A stretch of DNA of 64,000 bases from Thermaerobacter subterraneus DSM 13965. GTDB taxonomy: Bacteria > Bacillota > Sulfobacillia > Thermaerobacterales > Thermaerobacteraceae. Shown piece by piece: positions 43,939 to 53,083 of this stretch. The position numbers and the translations under genes are program-made. Positions within the stretch are counted from its first letter, which is position 1; every line of letters starts with the position of its first letter. The notes beneath the pieces are model-generated. The model was not told the DNA's origin, ran no database searches, and worked only from the letters and a program-made list of their open reading frames with translations. Where the stretch lies: positions 157,572 to 221,571 of the forward strand of contig NZ_JH976536.1 in assembly GCF_000183545.2 (NCBI RefSeq), written 5' to 3'.

Positions 43939-43969
43939 AAAAAAGCCGAGTTCGGGGACCCGGCTCGGC
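43939..43969 (-). terminator. intrinsic terminator in the rny leader
   Basis: On the minus strand GCCGAG (43969-43964) pairs with CTCGGC (43950-43945), with an inner CGGG/CCCG pairing, and is followed by TTTTTT (43944-43939). It lies between the promoter at 44133-44162 and the rny start. It could therefore act as an attenuator or end a small RNA. Confidence 0.8.
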
Positions 43970-44126
43970 GCGCTGACCACTCCGACGCACGCCCCGAACC
44001 CCGTGGGGGCCGGGACGGGGACCGGCAATCCGTTCCTTGTTACACCCAGGTTTCGGACATATTTCATGATTATCGCCGATTTTCGTCAAAAGGCGGATGC
44101 GTGGTCGCGTTTTCGAGTCATCCCGA
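43940..44126 (-). ncRNA. rny leader RNA with terminator/antiterminator pairing
   Basis: A transcript from the promoter below would run about 185 bases before the terminator. GTTCGGGG on the minus strand (43999-43992) is complementary to CCCCGAAC inside the terminator (43957-43950), so an antiterminator fold is available. I see no known riboswitch core. It may be a cis-regulator of rny or an independent small RNA. The pairing is seen; the function is inferred. Confidence 0.5.
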
Positions 44127-44132
44127 TAATTC

Positions 44133-44162
44133 ATTCTAGGGGCTGCGGGAAAGCCATGTCAA
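44133..44162 (-). promoter_or_regulatory. strong promoter of the rny leader
   Basis: On the minus strand TTGACA (44162-44157), an 18-base spacer and TAGAAT (44138-44133): a full -35 consensus and 5 of 6 in the -10. It is the best sigma-A-type promoter seen in the window and lies about 260 bases before the rny start. Confidence 0.8.
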
Positions 44163-44289
44163 GGGAACCGCGGCCAGGCCTCCCTGCCGCTCCCTGACCG
44201 GGCGTGTGCCGCCGGCCGTCCCCTCCGCAGCCGGCGGCCGGGGGCCGGGCGGGCTCGCTGCCGGAGCCGATAAAGCTGCAGGAGCCGAT

Positions 44290-44320
44290 AAAAAAGACCC
44301 GCAGCGGCAAGGCCGCGCGG
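44290..44320 (-). terminator. intrinsic terminator after recX
   Basis: On the minus strand, an imperfect GC hairpin (44320-44301, CGGC pairing GCCG with flanking CCGC/GCGG) is followed by GGGTC and TTTTTT (44295-44290). It would end the recA-recX transcript before the rny promoter. A direct repeat, GGAGCCGATAAA, occurs twice around the T-tract. Confidence 0.6.
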
Positions 44321-44442
44321 ATCGCCCCCCATCCAGCGCTGCACCGGTGACCTCCGGCCACCTGCCACCGGGCCCGCCTCCCGGCCGCCGCTCCCGGGCA
44401 CCCGCGTCAGGGTTCGGCGCGGGCCTGGGCGGTGCCCCGGGC

Positions 44443-45111
44443 CTACATGGACCGGTGGGAGCCGGTCCCCCCGCCCGCCCCGTCCTGAAGGTCACCGACG
44501 AGCTCGCGCACCACCCTCTCCGCCACATGGGCATGGAATCCCCGGCCCAGAAGGTACCGGTACAGCCGCCCCGCAGCCCGCCGGCGCGGGTCGCTGCCGG
44601 GCCGGTCCCCGGGATGCAGGCGGGCCTCCGCACCCTGGCTGCGGGCCGGGCTCCCCTTCAGTTGCGCCCAGCGCCGGCGGGCCAGCTGGCGCGCCTGCTC
44701 CAGCTCGGCCCCTTCCGGCCATCCTTCGGCCAGGACCTGGTCGGCCAGGGGCGGCGCGATCCCGCGGCGCAGCAGTTCGGCCCGCAGGCGGAGGGGTCCG
44801 ATATGCCGAACCCGCGCCCCTTCCACCTGGTCCCGGGCCAGCCGCCGGTCATCGATGTAGCCCCAACCCTGCAGGCGATCCAGGACGGCCGCCACCACCG
44901 GCTCCGGGAAGCCCCGGTCCTGCAGCCGCCGGGCGATCTCCCTGGCCGTACGCGCCCGGAAGCCCAACCAGCGCAGGGCCAGGGCGAGGGCCTGGTCCAG
45001 GCCCAGTTCCTCGCCGCCGCCAGCGCCGGCGCCCCCGCCCGCTCCAGCCCTCCCGGCCGGCTCCTCTCCGGCCTCCCCCGCGCCCCCGGATCCCGGTCTC
45101 GCACCGGCCAA
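44443..45111 (-). CDS. recX: regulatory protein RecX
   Basis: 222-residue modulator that limits RecA filament growth. It shows three-helix RecX repeats: ALALRWLGFRARTAREIARR, LDRLQGWGYIDDRRLARD and LRAELLRRGIAPPLADQVL, then a last repeat RLYRYLLGRGFHAHVAERVV. The first 35 residues are a Gly/Ala tail. TTG 45111 follows GGGAGGGA at about 7 bases. It lies 64 bases downstream of recA on the same strand, the usual order. Confidence 0.9.
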   Translation of the reverse strand: MAGARPGSGGAGEAGEEPAGRAGAGGGAGAGGGEELGLDQALALALRWLGFRARTAREIARRLQDRGFPEPVVAAVLDRLQGWGYIDDRRLARDQVEGARVRHIGPLRLRAELLRRGIAPPLADQVLAEGWPEGAELEQARQLARRRWAQLKGSPARSQGAEARLHPGDRPGSDPRRRAAGRLYRYLLGRGFHAHVAERVVRELVGDLQDGAGGGTGSHRSM

Positions 45112-45175
45112 TGCGGTCCCTCCCCTTGACGGGCGCCTACGAGGCCGCTCGCCGTGAGGCCCTTCTCAGGTGCCT

Positions 45176-46198
45176 TCACTCGTCCTCGTTGGCCGTGGCG
45201 GCCCGGATGCCGCCCAGGCTCAGCAGCTCCCGCAGCCGCCGTTCGATGGCATCGGCCACCTCGGGGTGCTGCACCAGGTACTCCCGCGCGTTCTCCCGGC
45301 CCTGGCCGATGCGGGTGTCCCCGTAGGAATACCAGGCGCCCGCCTTCTCGATGATGCCGTGCTGGGTGGCGATGTCCAGCAGGTCGCCCTCCCGGGAGAT
45401 GCCCTTGCCGTAGAGCAGGTCGAACTCCGCCTGGCGGAAGGGCGGGGCGACCTTGTTCTTCACCACCTTGGCCCGGGCGCGAATACCGATCATCTCCCCG
45501 CCCTGCTTGAGCGTCTCCACCCGGCGCACATCCAGCCGAACCGAGGCGTAGAACTTCAGCGCCCGCCCGCCGGGCGTCACCTCGGGATTGCCGAACATCA
45601 CCCCCACCTTCTCCCGGATCTGGTTGATGAAGATCAGGCAGGTCCTGGACTTGGCGATGGCTCCGGTGAGCTTGCGCAGGGCCTGGGACATGAGCCGGGC
45701 CTGGAGGCCCACGTGGGCGTCGCCCATCTCCCCTTCGATCTCCGCTCGGGGCACCAGGGCGGCCACCGAGTCGATGACGATCACGTCCACCGCGCCGCTG
45801 CGCACCAGGGCTTCGGCGATCTCCAGGGCCTGTTCGCCCGTGTCCGGCTGGGAGATCAGCAGGTTGTTGATGTCGACCCCGAGATTTTCCGCGTAGACCG
45901 GGTCCAGGGCATGCTCGGCGTCGATGAACGCGGCCACCCCTCCGGACCGCTGGGCGGACGCCACCACGTGGAGGGCCACGGTGGTCTTGCCCGACGCCTC
46001 CGGCCCGAAGATCTCGATGATCCGGCCCCGGGGCATGCCGCCGACTCCCAGGGCGATGTCAAGAGCCAGGGAGCCGGTCGGGATGACCTCGACGTTCAGG
46101 CGCGCCGAGGCTTCTCCCATGCGCATGATGGAGCCCTTGCCGAACTGCTTCTCGATCTGGTTGAGGGCCATCTCCAGGGCCCGCTCCCGCTCGATCAT
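45176..46198 (-). CDS. recA: recombinase RecA
   Basis: 340-residue strand-exchange ATPase; its filaments also trigger LexA self-cleavage. Seen: Walker [14 protein letters not shown] (about 64), the [20 protein letters not shown] segment with Walker B, loop L2 [20 protein letters not shown] and the C-terminal lid. ATG 46198 follows CGGAGG at good spacing and gives the standard N-terminus ([20 protein letters not shown]). No GAAC-N4-GTTC box is visible upstream, although lexA itself is SOS-regulated here. Confidence 0.97.
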   Translation of the reverse strand: MIERERALEMALNQIEKQFGKGSIMRMGEASARLNVEVIPTGSLALDIALGVGGMPRGRIIEIFGPEASGKTTVALHVVASAQRSGGVAAFIDAEHALDPVYAENLGVDINNLLISQPDTGEQALEIAEALVRSGAVDVIVIDSVAALVPRAEIEGEMGDAHVGLQARLMSQALRKLTGAIAKSRTCLIFINQIREKVGVMFGNPEVTPGGRALKFYASVRLDVRRVETLKQGGEMIGIRARAKVVKNKVAPPFRQAEFDLLYGKGISREGDLLDIATQHGIIEKAGAWYSYGDTRIGQGRENAREYLVQHPEVADAIERRLRELLSLGGIRAATANEDE

Positions 46199-46277
46199 GG
46201 GCGTCGCCTCCGTCTCCGGCCGCACCCGAGCCCGCAGGTCACGGCCTGCCGAATCCCGCCATGGATTTCCAGTTTCT

Positions 46278-46306
46278 ACCTTACCGTGGGGCAGGGGGCT
46301 CGTCAA
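46278..46306 (-). promoter_or_regulatory. recA promoter
   Basis: On the minus strand TTGACG (46306-46301), a 17-base spacer and TAAGGT (46283-46278), about 80 bases before the recA ATG. It overlaps the last codons of thpR. Confidence 0.55.
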
Positions 46307-46925
46307 GGCCGGCGGCCGCCTCCCCCAGGGGCCAGCGGTGCAGCGGCGTGTACACCGGCCCGCCAGGATGCAGCTGGCTGCGGAACAGGACCATGGCCCG
46401 CACGGGCAGCCGGCCCCAGTCCTGTTGCCGCACCGCCGCGGCATGGGGCCAGCGGTCGAGGTCGATCCAGCCGCCACGGACCCGGGCCAGGGTGATGTGG
46501 GCCTGGAAGGGCTGTTGCACCGGATCCAGGTCGGGCGCCACCGCCAGCAGCTGCGTCTCCAGGCTGGCCGCCAGGGCGGCCAGCGCGGCGGCTCCCTCAC
46601 CCACTCCGGCCCACAACGTGCGGGCCCGGCCGGCAGCGGGAAAGCCGCCGACCCCTCGTACCGCCACGTCCAGCGGGGCCGCCTCCCGCGCCGCCCTCGC
46701 CCCGGCTGCCACCAGGGAGGGAATGCTGGCCACGGGGCGGTTCCCCAGAAACCGCAAGGTGATGTGCAGGTCCCCGGGGCGGACCCACTTGAGTCCGGGC
46801 CGCTGGCGGCGGGCCGCGGCCATCCAGGCCTGCAGCGCCCCGGCCACCGGGCCCGTCACGGGCACGGCGATGAACAGCCGCCAGTGGTCTTCGCCGTCCC
46901 CACCGGCCGCGATGCGGGCCGGCAT
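46281..46925 (-). CDS. thpR: RNA 2',3'-cyclic phosphodiesterase (2H family)
   Basis: 214-residue 2H phosphoesterase that opens 2',3'-cyclic phosphates at RNA ends. The two catalytic HxT motifs are [11 protein letters not shown] and [10 protein letters not shown]; the N-terminal RLFIAVPV and the KWVRPGDL segment are also typical. ATG 46925 is the nearest start to the conserved domain, but its ribosome site is poor; GTG 46943 or starts further upstream are possible. Placed between a phosphoesterase gene and recA on the same strand, similar to the cinA-thpR-recA order of other Firmicutes. Confidence 0.88.
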   Translation of the reverse strand: MPARIAAGGDGEDHWRLFIAVPVTGPVAGALQAWMAAARRQRPGLKWVRPGDLHITLRFLGNRPVASIPSLVAAGARAAREAAPLDVAVRGVGGFPAAGRARTLWAGVGEGAAALAALAASLETQLLAVAPDLDPVQQPFQAHITLARVRGGWIDLDRWPHAAAVRQQDWGRLPVRAMVLFRSQLHPGGPVYTPLHRWPLGEAAAGLDEPPAPR

Positions 46926-47400
46926 GGGGATGCGGGCCGGCACAGGCCGGGACCCGCCGTCCGCCCGAGCGGCCGCGACCGGTCGCGGGGCGGCCGCGTT
47001 CGTCCCCTCCGCCGGCAGGGACTGCCGGTTCCTGTCGATGGCCGCCACCTCCAGACGGGCCCGGGCTGGTGGGGCCGGAGCGGCCCTGCGGCAAGACCGC
47101 GCACCTCCCCGGCGGGCCCGGCACCGAACAATAGTTTGACATGCCGGCGTCGAATCCTGCGCCGGAGGCAACCTGCATCCCGTGGCGCTCCGGGGCGGCG
47201 GGGTGCGGGGCAGCGGAGGCTAGGCGGCCGGCCGGAGGCCGGCCCGGCGGCCGGTGGGATGGCCGGCCGGTTGGGCGGCAGGACGGCCGGACAGCCGCTG
47301 AGACGAGCCGGCCGGCCGGGCCCGGCACCAGGCCCGGACCCCCGGCCGGCGCAGGTCGATCCGGGGGCGACGGCCGGTCCGGCGGGCGGTCCGGGCGTCG
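46926..47400. other. intergenic region thpR to metallophosphoesterase gene
   Basis: 475 bases. An isolated TTGACA (47136-47141) on the plus strand has no matching -10. Part of the region may encode an N-terminal extension of thpR. Otherwise it is GC-rich sequence with GGCCGG-type simple repeats and nothing I can name. Confidence 0.4.
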
Positions 47401-48921
47401 TCAGGGGCCGTCGCCGCCGCCCGCGGGCAACTCCTCCAGGGGCAGGGAAGGCCGTTCCCGGAAGGAGACGGGAGCATCCGGCCGGCCGTCCACCACGTAG
47501 CGCTGCAGGGTGAAGCCCGTGGACGCCAGGCGAAAGACCTCGACAGCGTCGACGGCGATGGGCACCCAGCCCGGAGCGTCGCCCGGCGCCGGCACCAGGG
47601 TCAGCAAGAGCAGGCCGTACGGGATCTCCCGCGGCGCGGTGAGGCCGCGCAGGCCGGCGGCCCCCGTGGAACCCGGGTTGAGGAACAGGCCCTGCGGGGT
47701 GTCGTCCACCCGCTGGACGTGGGTGTGGCCGCTGACCAGGACGGGGACCCGTCCCCGGAACCGGCCCGCCACCACGGGGTTGTGGACCACCAGGATGTCC
47801 GGGCGCCGCGGCGCCGTCTGGAGGAGGCTCTCCAGCGCCCCCACCTGGGCTTCGATCTCCGCCGGCCGGCCCATGGCGGGGGACACGCGGTGACTGGCCG
47901 GATCCCGGCTGGCGGCCAGGAGCAGCCCGCCGGGCAGGGTGACCAGGCCGTCCTCCAGGATCTGGACACCGGTCTGGGTTGCCAGGGCGCCGAGCGACTG
48001 GGGAGAGTCGTGGTTCCCCGGCACCAGGTAGTAAGGAACCTCCAGATCGGCCAGCTCGGCCACCAGGCGGGCTTCCGGCGCGGTGCCCCAGTCCGCCACG
48101 TCGCCCGCATCCAGGATCAGGTCGGGACGGAAGCTGGCGGCCATCTCCCGGATCAGCCGGACCCCTGCCGGGTTGTTGTGCAGGTCCGAGACGACGAGCA
48201 CCCGCAGGCTCTCGTCCTGGGGCACCACCGCCTGCTGGACCTCGATCCCCTGGTAGAGGTCGTTCAACCGGCCCACCAGCACCTCCATCTGGCGGCTGAA
48301 GGCCTCCACCTTGGCCGGGGTGCGGGTGAACACGTCCAGCAGCCAGGGCGCCGCGGTGATGGCGCCGCTGTACTCCGCCTGGCGGAAGGCGCCCGGATCG
48401 TAGGTCTGCTGCGTGGCCACCACCAGGCCGCCACCGACCAGCAGGCCCACCGCCGCCCCCACGCCGATCCGGCGCCAGCGCCGCCGGGCCAGGACGAACC
48501 CGGCCAGCCCGCCGCCCAGGACACCCAGCAGGACCAGGCGCAGGGCAAACCGGCGCGCCACACTGCCGACCTGCTGGCGCAGGCTGTCCACCAGGCCGCG
48601 GGTGCCCCGGTGCTCCAGCAGCCGGCCCAGGGTCGGGATATCGACGGTCTCCAGCCGCACCTCGAGCTCCAGGGGAGCGGCGTGGGTGGCTGCGCGCACC
48701 CGGCCCAGGGGCGGGATGGCCACTTCGGTCAGCCCCTGCCATGCCGGACGGGCCGCCACGGCCACGCCGAAGGGGCCCAAGCTGACCCGGGCGGCCGAAC
48801 CGGCCACCATGGCCAGGTAGGCCCCGGCGGCAGCCGCCAGGATCAGGACCAGGCGCCGCTGCCACAGGCGCAAGACCCGCGATGGCGCAGGCCGCGGGGA
48901 ATTCCCTTGCCTGCCCGGCAA
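47401..48921 (-). CDS. membrane-anchored metallophosphoesterase
   Basis: 506 residues. An N-terminal helix (about 16-36, LVLILAAAAGAYLAMVAG), an extracytoplasmic stretch, two more helices (about 130-185), and a C-terminal calcineurin-like domain: VLVVSDLHNNPAG, LDAGDVADWG, VPGNHDSPQS, LVVHNPVVAG and VLVSGHTHVQRV. The metal ligands look complete. It resembles wall- or membrane-linked phosphoesterases of Firmicutes; the substrate is unknown. TTG 48921 has GGGGAGGAG 6-9 bases upstream; a GTG 18 bases earlier is the alternative. Confidence 0.82.
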   Translation of the reverse strand: MPGRQGNSPRPAPSRVLRLWQRRLVLILAAAAGAYLAMVAGSAARVSLGPFGVAVAARPAWQGLTEVAIPPLGRVRAATHAAPLELEVRLETVDIPTLGRLLEHRGTRGLVDSLRQQVGSVARRFALRLVLLGVLGGGLAGFVLARRRWRRIGVGAAVGLLVGGGLVVATQQTYDPGAFRQAEYSGAITAAPWLLDVFTRTPAKVEAFSRQMEVLVGRLNDLYQGIEVQQAVVPQDESLRVLVVSDLHNNPAGVRLIREMAASFRPDLILDAGDVADWGTAPEARLVAELADLEVPYYLVPGNHDSPQSLGALATQTGVQILEDGLVTLPGGLLLAASRDPASHRVSPAMGRPAEIEAQVGALESLLQTAPRRPDILVVHNPVVAGRFRGRVPVLVSGHTHVQRVDDTPQGLFLNPGSTGAAGLRGLTAPREIPYGLLLLTLVPAPGDAPGWVPIAVDAVEVFRLASTGFTLQRYVVDGRPDAPVSFRERPSLPLEELPAGGGDGP

Positions 48922-49196
48922 GCCCGCTCCTCCCCTCACGGGCGCCCCGCCGCTCCGGCCGGCCGGTGGGTGGCACCCCCGCCCACCCGAACGCCCCAGG
49001 CCACAGCCATCCCGCAGCACCCGCCCGGCAGGATCGCCGGACGTGCCGGCGGCCCCCGCCAGCCTTCCGGCGGCCGCTCCTCACCGGGTCGCGAGGCCGG
49101 GCCGGTACCCGCCGGCCGCGGAGCGGGAGGGTCCGACCTGGCGGGCCGGGCGCCCTTCCTTCGACTCTGGCACCGTGCCATGCTTACCGTGACCGT
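48922..49196. other. GC-rich intergenic DNA
   Basis: Between the phosphoesterase start and the IS remnant. Short inverted GGCCGG strings only; no gene or promoter recognised. Confidence 0.4.
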
Positions 49197-49226
49197 TACC
49201 TGAAACATCATCATCTGCTTCAGGTA
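49197..49226 (-). repeat. right-end hairpin of an IS605-type remnant
   Basis: TACCTGAA (49197-49204) and TTCAGGTA (49219-49226) are perfect 8-base complements around an AT-rich 14-base loop. It lies 30 bases beyond the stop of the tnpB fragment, the position of a right-end structure, in locally AT-rich DNA unlike the flanks. Confidence 0.6.
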
Positions 49227-49256
49227 GCCGATTCTTGCGGATCGGCGGTGCCGGTC

Positions 49257-49637
49257 TTACCCGGCCATGCGCCGGTGCCGGCTTCCCGCTTCCTCCGGGA
49301 TCGCCTGCCTTGCGGCAGGTCTTCCATCCCGTCCACGGGCGTTTTCCGTCTCCGGACCACTCCCGGCGACGGCGGCCACCAGGGCCGCGAGATTCCGGGC
49401 CGCGTTTTCGTCCCGGTCGAGCACGAGCCCGCATTCCTCACAGCGGAAAACGCGTTGCGAAAGCGGCAGCGACGGCTTGACCGCACCGCACCGCGAGCAA
49501 CGCTTGCTGTTGGGATCGAAGGGCGGCGCTTCGACCAGAACCGCCCCGTGCCAGGGACACTTGTAGCTGAGCTGGCGGCGGATCTCCGTCAGGGCCGCAT
49601 CGGCCAGCACCCGGGCCAGCCGCCGGTTCTTCAGCAT
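49257..49637 (-). pseudogene. TnpB C-terminal fragment (IS605 OrfB remnant)
   Basis: 126 residues equal to the last third of a canonical TnpB: GMLKNRRLARVLADAAL, the RuvC-side helix EIRRQLSYKCPWHGAVLVE, a complete zinc ribbon (KRCSRCGAVKP, then FRCEECGLVLDRDENAARNL with the RuvC-III Asp). RuvC-I, RuvC-II and the RNA-binding half are missing: upstream of Met 49637 the frame becomes low-complexity. It cannot be an active nuclease. Unlike the element at 16.8 kb, this copy had the classical zinc-ribbon type. A right-end hairpin is still present downstream. Confidence 0.8.
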
Positions 49638-49887
49638 GCCCGCCCCGGCACCCATTGACACCGGTGGCCGCACCTGGTTAGGGAGGGCCGCACCGGGGAC
49701 GGGTGGAAGGGCCGGCAGCGGGGTCCCGACACCGCCGGGATCGTCGGGGGATGGCGGCTCCGTCCGGCCCGGCGGGCCGGGGACGTCCGGGAAGGGTTTG
49801 TGGGGAAGCCGCGGGAGGGATGCACGGTGGGCCACGCGGGCCGGTCCGGCAATGGACCCCCGGCGGGACGCCGGGGCGCGGGGCCCG

Positions 49888-51342
49888 TCAGGCCGGGCCC
49901 CCGGCCCCGGCGTTCCCGGCCTCCAGGCCTTCCACCAGGGCCCGGTAGAGCAGCAGCAGGGCCGCCTGGGCCGAGCGGGTCTTGACGGTGTCACGGTCGC
50001 CCAGGAAGCGGTGGCGTTCCACCCGGCTTCCTCCCGGGCCGGCGACGGCCACGTAGACGGTGCCCACCGGCTTTTCCGGCGTACCGCCGCCCGGACCGGC
50101 GATGCCCGTGGTGGCCACGCCCCAGTGGGCTCCGAACATGCGCCGCACGCCCGCCGCCATGGCCCGGGCCACCACCTCGCTCACCGCGCCGTGGGCCGCC
50201 AGGTCGTGGGGGCTGACCCCCAGGGCCAGCACCTTGGCGGCATTGGCGTACGCCACCACGCCGGCCAGGAAGTAGGCGGAGCTTCCCGGCACGGCGGTGA
50301 GGCGGTCGGCCACCCGCCCGGCGGTGCAGGACTCCGCCACCGCCACCGTTTCGGCCCGCCGCCTCAGCAGCTCCCCCACCACCGCCTCCAGGGTCTGGTC
50401 ATCCTCGCCGTAGACGTGGATGCCCAGGCGCTGGCGGATGGCCGCGGCCACCGCCTCCAGCTCGGCCAGGGCGGAGGCGGCGGCCGCCTCCGGTGAGGGC
50501 GACGCGCCCGCCCTGGCGGCGGGCGCCCCGGGGTCCCGCCCCGGCGCGCCGCCGGGTTCTGCCCCGGGAGGAAGGGGCACCTTGGCCGCCAGCCGCAGGT
50601 GGACCTCCCCGTCCCTGGCGTAGGTGGCCAGGGTCACCCGCTGCTGCCGGGCGAACAGGTCCGCCAGCCGGTGCTCCACCTCGCTCTCCCCGAGCCCCGC
50701 GACCCGGAGCACCCGCCGCACCAGGCGCATGCCCCCCGCCCGGCGGCTCCACCGCTCCAGGTAGGGGACCAGCGGGCCGTCCACCATGGGGCGCAGCTCC
50801 CGGGGCGGCCCGGGCAACGCGACGAACCAGCGGCCACCCTCCCACTCCAGGACGAATCCCGGGGCGGTGCCGTTGGGGTTGGGAAGGATGGCGCTGCCCG
50901 CCGGGAAGAGCGCCTGCTTGCGGTTGCCCGGGGCCATGGACCGGCCCCGGGCGGCGAAGTAGCGCTCGATCCCCTCCAGCACACCGGCGTCCAGGACCAG
51001 GGGACGGCCCGTCACCCGGGCGATGGCCTCCCGCGTGAGGTCGTCGCCGGTGGGGCCTAGGCCGCCGGTGACGATGACGACGCCCGCCCGGCCGGCGGCC
51101 TGGCGCAGGGCCGCCTCCAGGCGGGCGGGGTTGTCGCCCACGGTGACATGGTGGTAGACGTCGATGCCGTACTCCGCCAGCCGCTGGGAAAGAAAGGCGG
51201 CGTGGGTGTTGAGGGTTTCGCCCAGCAGCAGTTCCGTGCCCACGCAGACGATCTCAGCGTTGAGGCCGGCCCCGGTCCCCCCGGCGCCGGCCCCGCCCGT
51301 GCCGGTGCCCGTGCCGTCCCGCGCTGGCCCGTCCATGTCCAT
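49888..51342 (-). CDS. cinA: CinA: ADP-ribose/NMN-recycling competence-damage protein
   Basis: 484 residues. The N-terminal molybdopterin-binding-like (COG1058) domain shows EIVCVGTELLLGETLNTHA, VTGGLGPTGDDLTREA, and GNRKQALFPAGS; the C-terminal NMN-deamidase domain shows TVAVAESCTAGRVADRLT, YANAAKVLALGV and ATTGIAGPGGGTPEKPVG. The two halves are joined by a Pro/Ala-rich insertion. Family role: pyridine-nucleotide recycling, and competence in some species. ATG 51342 adds a Gly-rich 27-residue tail before LNAEIV; a start nearer that point is possible. Upstream of recA as in many Firmicutes, but separated here by an IS remnant. Confidence 0.92.
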   Translation of the reverse strand: MDMDGPARDGTGTGTGGAGAGGTGAGLNAEIVCVGTELLLGETLNTHAAFLSQRLAEYGIDVYHHVTVGDNPARLEAALRQAAGRAGVVIVTGGLGPTGDDLTREAIARVTGRPLVLDAGVLEGIERYFAARGRSMAPGNRKQALFPAGSAILPNPNGTAPGFVLEWEGGRWFVALPGPPRELRPMVDGPLVPYLERWSRRAGGMRLVRRVLRVAGLGESEVEHRLADLFARQQRVTLATYARDGEVHLRLAAKVPLPPGAEPGGAPGRDPGAPAARAGASPSPEAAAASALAELEAVAAAIRQRLGIHVYGEDDQTLEAVVGELLRRRAETVAVAESCTAGRVADRLTAVPGSSAYFLAGVVAYANAAKVLALGVSPHDLAAHGAVSEVVARAMAAGVRRMFGAHWGVATTGIAGPGGGTPEKPVGTVYVAVAGPGGSRVERHRFLGDRDTVKTRSAQAALLLLYRALVEGLEAGNAGAGGPA

Positions 51343-51409
51343 CCGTCGCCCCCTGCCCATCCCGGCGACCGGCCCGCCCCCGCGGCGCTCTGCCCTTGGG
51401 GCCGTCCCA

Positions 51410-53083
51410 TCAATCGCCGGCCGTGTCCTGCGGCGCGCCGCGCCGGCCCCGGGGGCCGGGTTCGTCCCGGCCGGAACTGCCGTCCTGCGGCCCGCCGGGC
51501 CCCTCCGGCCGCGGGCCGCCACCCGCCGGTCCGCCGTCCCGCGGGCCCGGGCCGCCACCGGCGGCTTCCTCCGCGGTGCGGCCCGCGGCGCCGCCCGGCA
51601 GGGGCGGCAGGCCCACCAGCCGCCGGAACTCGGCCGAGGTCAGCCGCTCGCGCTCGAGCAGGACCTCGGCCGCCGCGCGCAGCCCGTCGCTGAACTCGCC
51701 CAAAAGCGCCCGGGCCCGCAGTTCCTGGCGCCGCAGCACCCGGCTCACCGCCCGGTGCAGCGCCGCGGGCGGCAACACGTCCCGGGCCACCACCCCCAGG
51801 GGTGTCATGCCGTCTTCCACCATGCGCCGGGCCAGTTCCACCGCCTGCTGGAAGTCGGCGGCGGCGCCGGTGCTGGGCCGGCCCAAAAGCAGCCTCTCGG
51901 CTTGCGAACCGGCCAGGGCGATGCAGATGGTGTCCTCCATCTGGTCCTGGGTCTGGAGGAACCGGTCCTCGTCCGGGCGCTGGCGCACGTAGCCCAGCGC
52001 CTGCCCCCGCGAGGCGATGGTCACGCTGGCCACCGAACCGGGGCGCAAGAGCTCGGCCACCAGGGCGTGGCCGCACTCGTGCACGGCGATCCGCCGCCGC
52101 TCCTCCTCCCCGGGCCGCCGGTCCAGGCGCTCGCCCATCATCACCTTTTCGATGGCCTCGCGCAGGTGCTCCATGGTGATGGCCGGCGCTCCCGCCCGCA
52201 TGGCCAGGATGGCGGCCTCGTTGCACACGCTCTCCAGGTGGGCGCCGGAGAAGCCGAAGGTCTCCTGGGCCACCTGGCCCAGGTCGACGTCCGCGGCCAG
52301 GGGCTTGCCGCGCATGTGGATGCGCAGCACCTGCTCCCGCGCCTCCCGGTCGGGCAGCTCGACCCGCACGATGCGGTCGAACCGGCCGGGCCGCAAGAGG
52401 GCATCGTCCATCAGGTCGACCCGGTTGGTCGCCGCCATGACCAGCACCTGCACGTCGTCATCGGATCCGATGCCGTCCAGCTCCACCAGCAGCTGGTTCA
52501 GGGTCTGGTCGTACTCCAGGTGCGAGGTGTGCCGGCCCCGCTTGCCCGCCAGCACCTCGATCTCGTCGATGAACAGGATGGCGCTCTGCTTGCCCTGGCG
52601 CCGCGCCAGCCGCCGCACCTCCGCGAAGACCTCCCGCACCCGCTGGGCGCCGACCCCCGCGTACACCTCGACGAAGGCCGAACCCGAGGTGGCCAGGAAG
52701 GCCGAGTCGGTGTAGGTGGCCGCCGCCTTGGCCAGCAGGGTCTTGCCGGTGCCCGGCGGCCCCGCCAGCAGGATGCCCTTGATGGGCCGGATGCCGAAGC
52801 GCTGCGCCTCCTTGGGCCGGCGCAGGAACTCCAGGGCCTCCTTCAGCTCCTGCTTGGCCGCCGCCTGCCCGCCGATGTCGTCGAAGGTGACGCCCGTGGA
52901 CTCGACGGCCCGCGCCGCCGGCCCGCGCCCCGTTGCCGGCAGCAGGCCCGACCGGAACACGAAGAGCAGCACGCCCGCCAGCACCAGCAGGGGCAGCCAC
53001 TGGGCCAGGGGCAGCCGCAGGAGGAAGAAGGCCAGCACCCCGGCCCCCACGCCCACGGCGATCTCCAGCCAGCGCTCCTTCAC
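51410..53083 (-). CDS. FtsH-like membrane AAA protease lacking the large ectodomain
   Basis: 557 residues. Two closely spaced helices (about 8-24 and 27-46) with almost no loop between them replace the usual ectodomain of FtsH. Then comes the AAA module: TFDDIGGQAAAKQELKE, Walker A GPPGTGKTLLAKA, Walker B AILFIDEIE, SRH ALLRPGRFDRIV; and the M41 zinc protease with HECGHALVAELL (HExxH). The C-terminal 65 residues are Gly/Pro/Arg-rich. It should degrade or unfold membrane or cytosolic proteins. The GTG start overlaps the stop of the upstream membrane gene as GTGA, suggesting a partner pair. Confidence 0.88.
   Translation of the reverse strand: MKERWLEIAVGVGAGVLAFFLLRLPLAQWLPLLVLAGVLLFVFRSGLLPATGRGPAARAVESTGVTFDDIGGQAAAKQELKEALEFLRRPKEAQRFGIRPIKGILLAGPPGTGKTLLAKAAATYTDSAFLATSGSAFVEVYAGVGAQRVREVFAEVRRLARRQGKQSAILFIDEIEVLAGKRGRHTSHLEYDQTLNQLLVELDGIGSDDDVQVLVMAATNRVDLMDDALLRPGRFDRIVRVELPDREAREQVLRIHMRGKPLAADVDLGQVAQETFGFSGAHLESVCNEAAILAMRAGAPAITMEHLREAIEKVMMGERLDRRPGEEERRRIAVHECGHALVAELLRPGSVASVTIASRGQALGYVRQRPDEDRFLQTQDQMEDTICIALAGSQAERLLLGRPSTGAAADFQQAVELARRMVEDGMTPLGVVARDVLPPAALHRAVSRVLRRQELRARALLGEFSDGLRAAAEVLLERERLTSAEFRRLVGLPPLPGGAAGRTAEEAAGGGPGPRDGGPAGGGPRPEGPGGPQDGSSGRDEPGPRGRRGAPQDTAGD

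Noticed and set aside
43723..44134. Small leftward open frames in the rny leader (starting near 44067 and 44134)
   Set aside because: One begins inside the promoter -10. The other crosses the terminator with no ribosome site and runs into the rny start in another frame. RNA structure is the better explanation.
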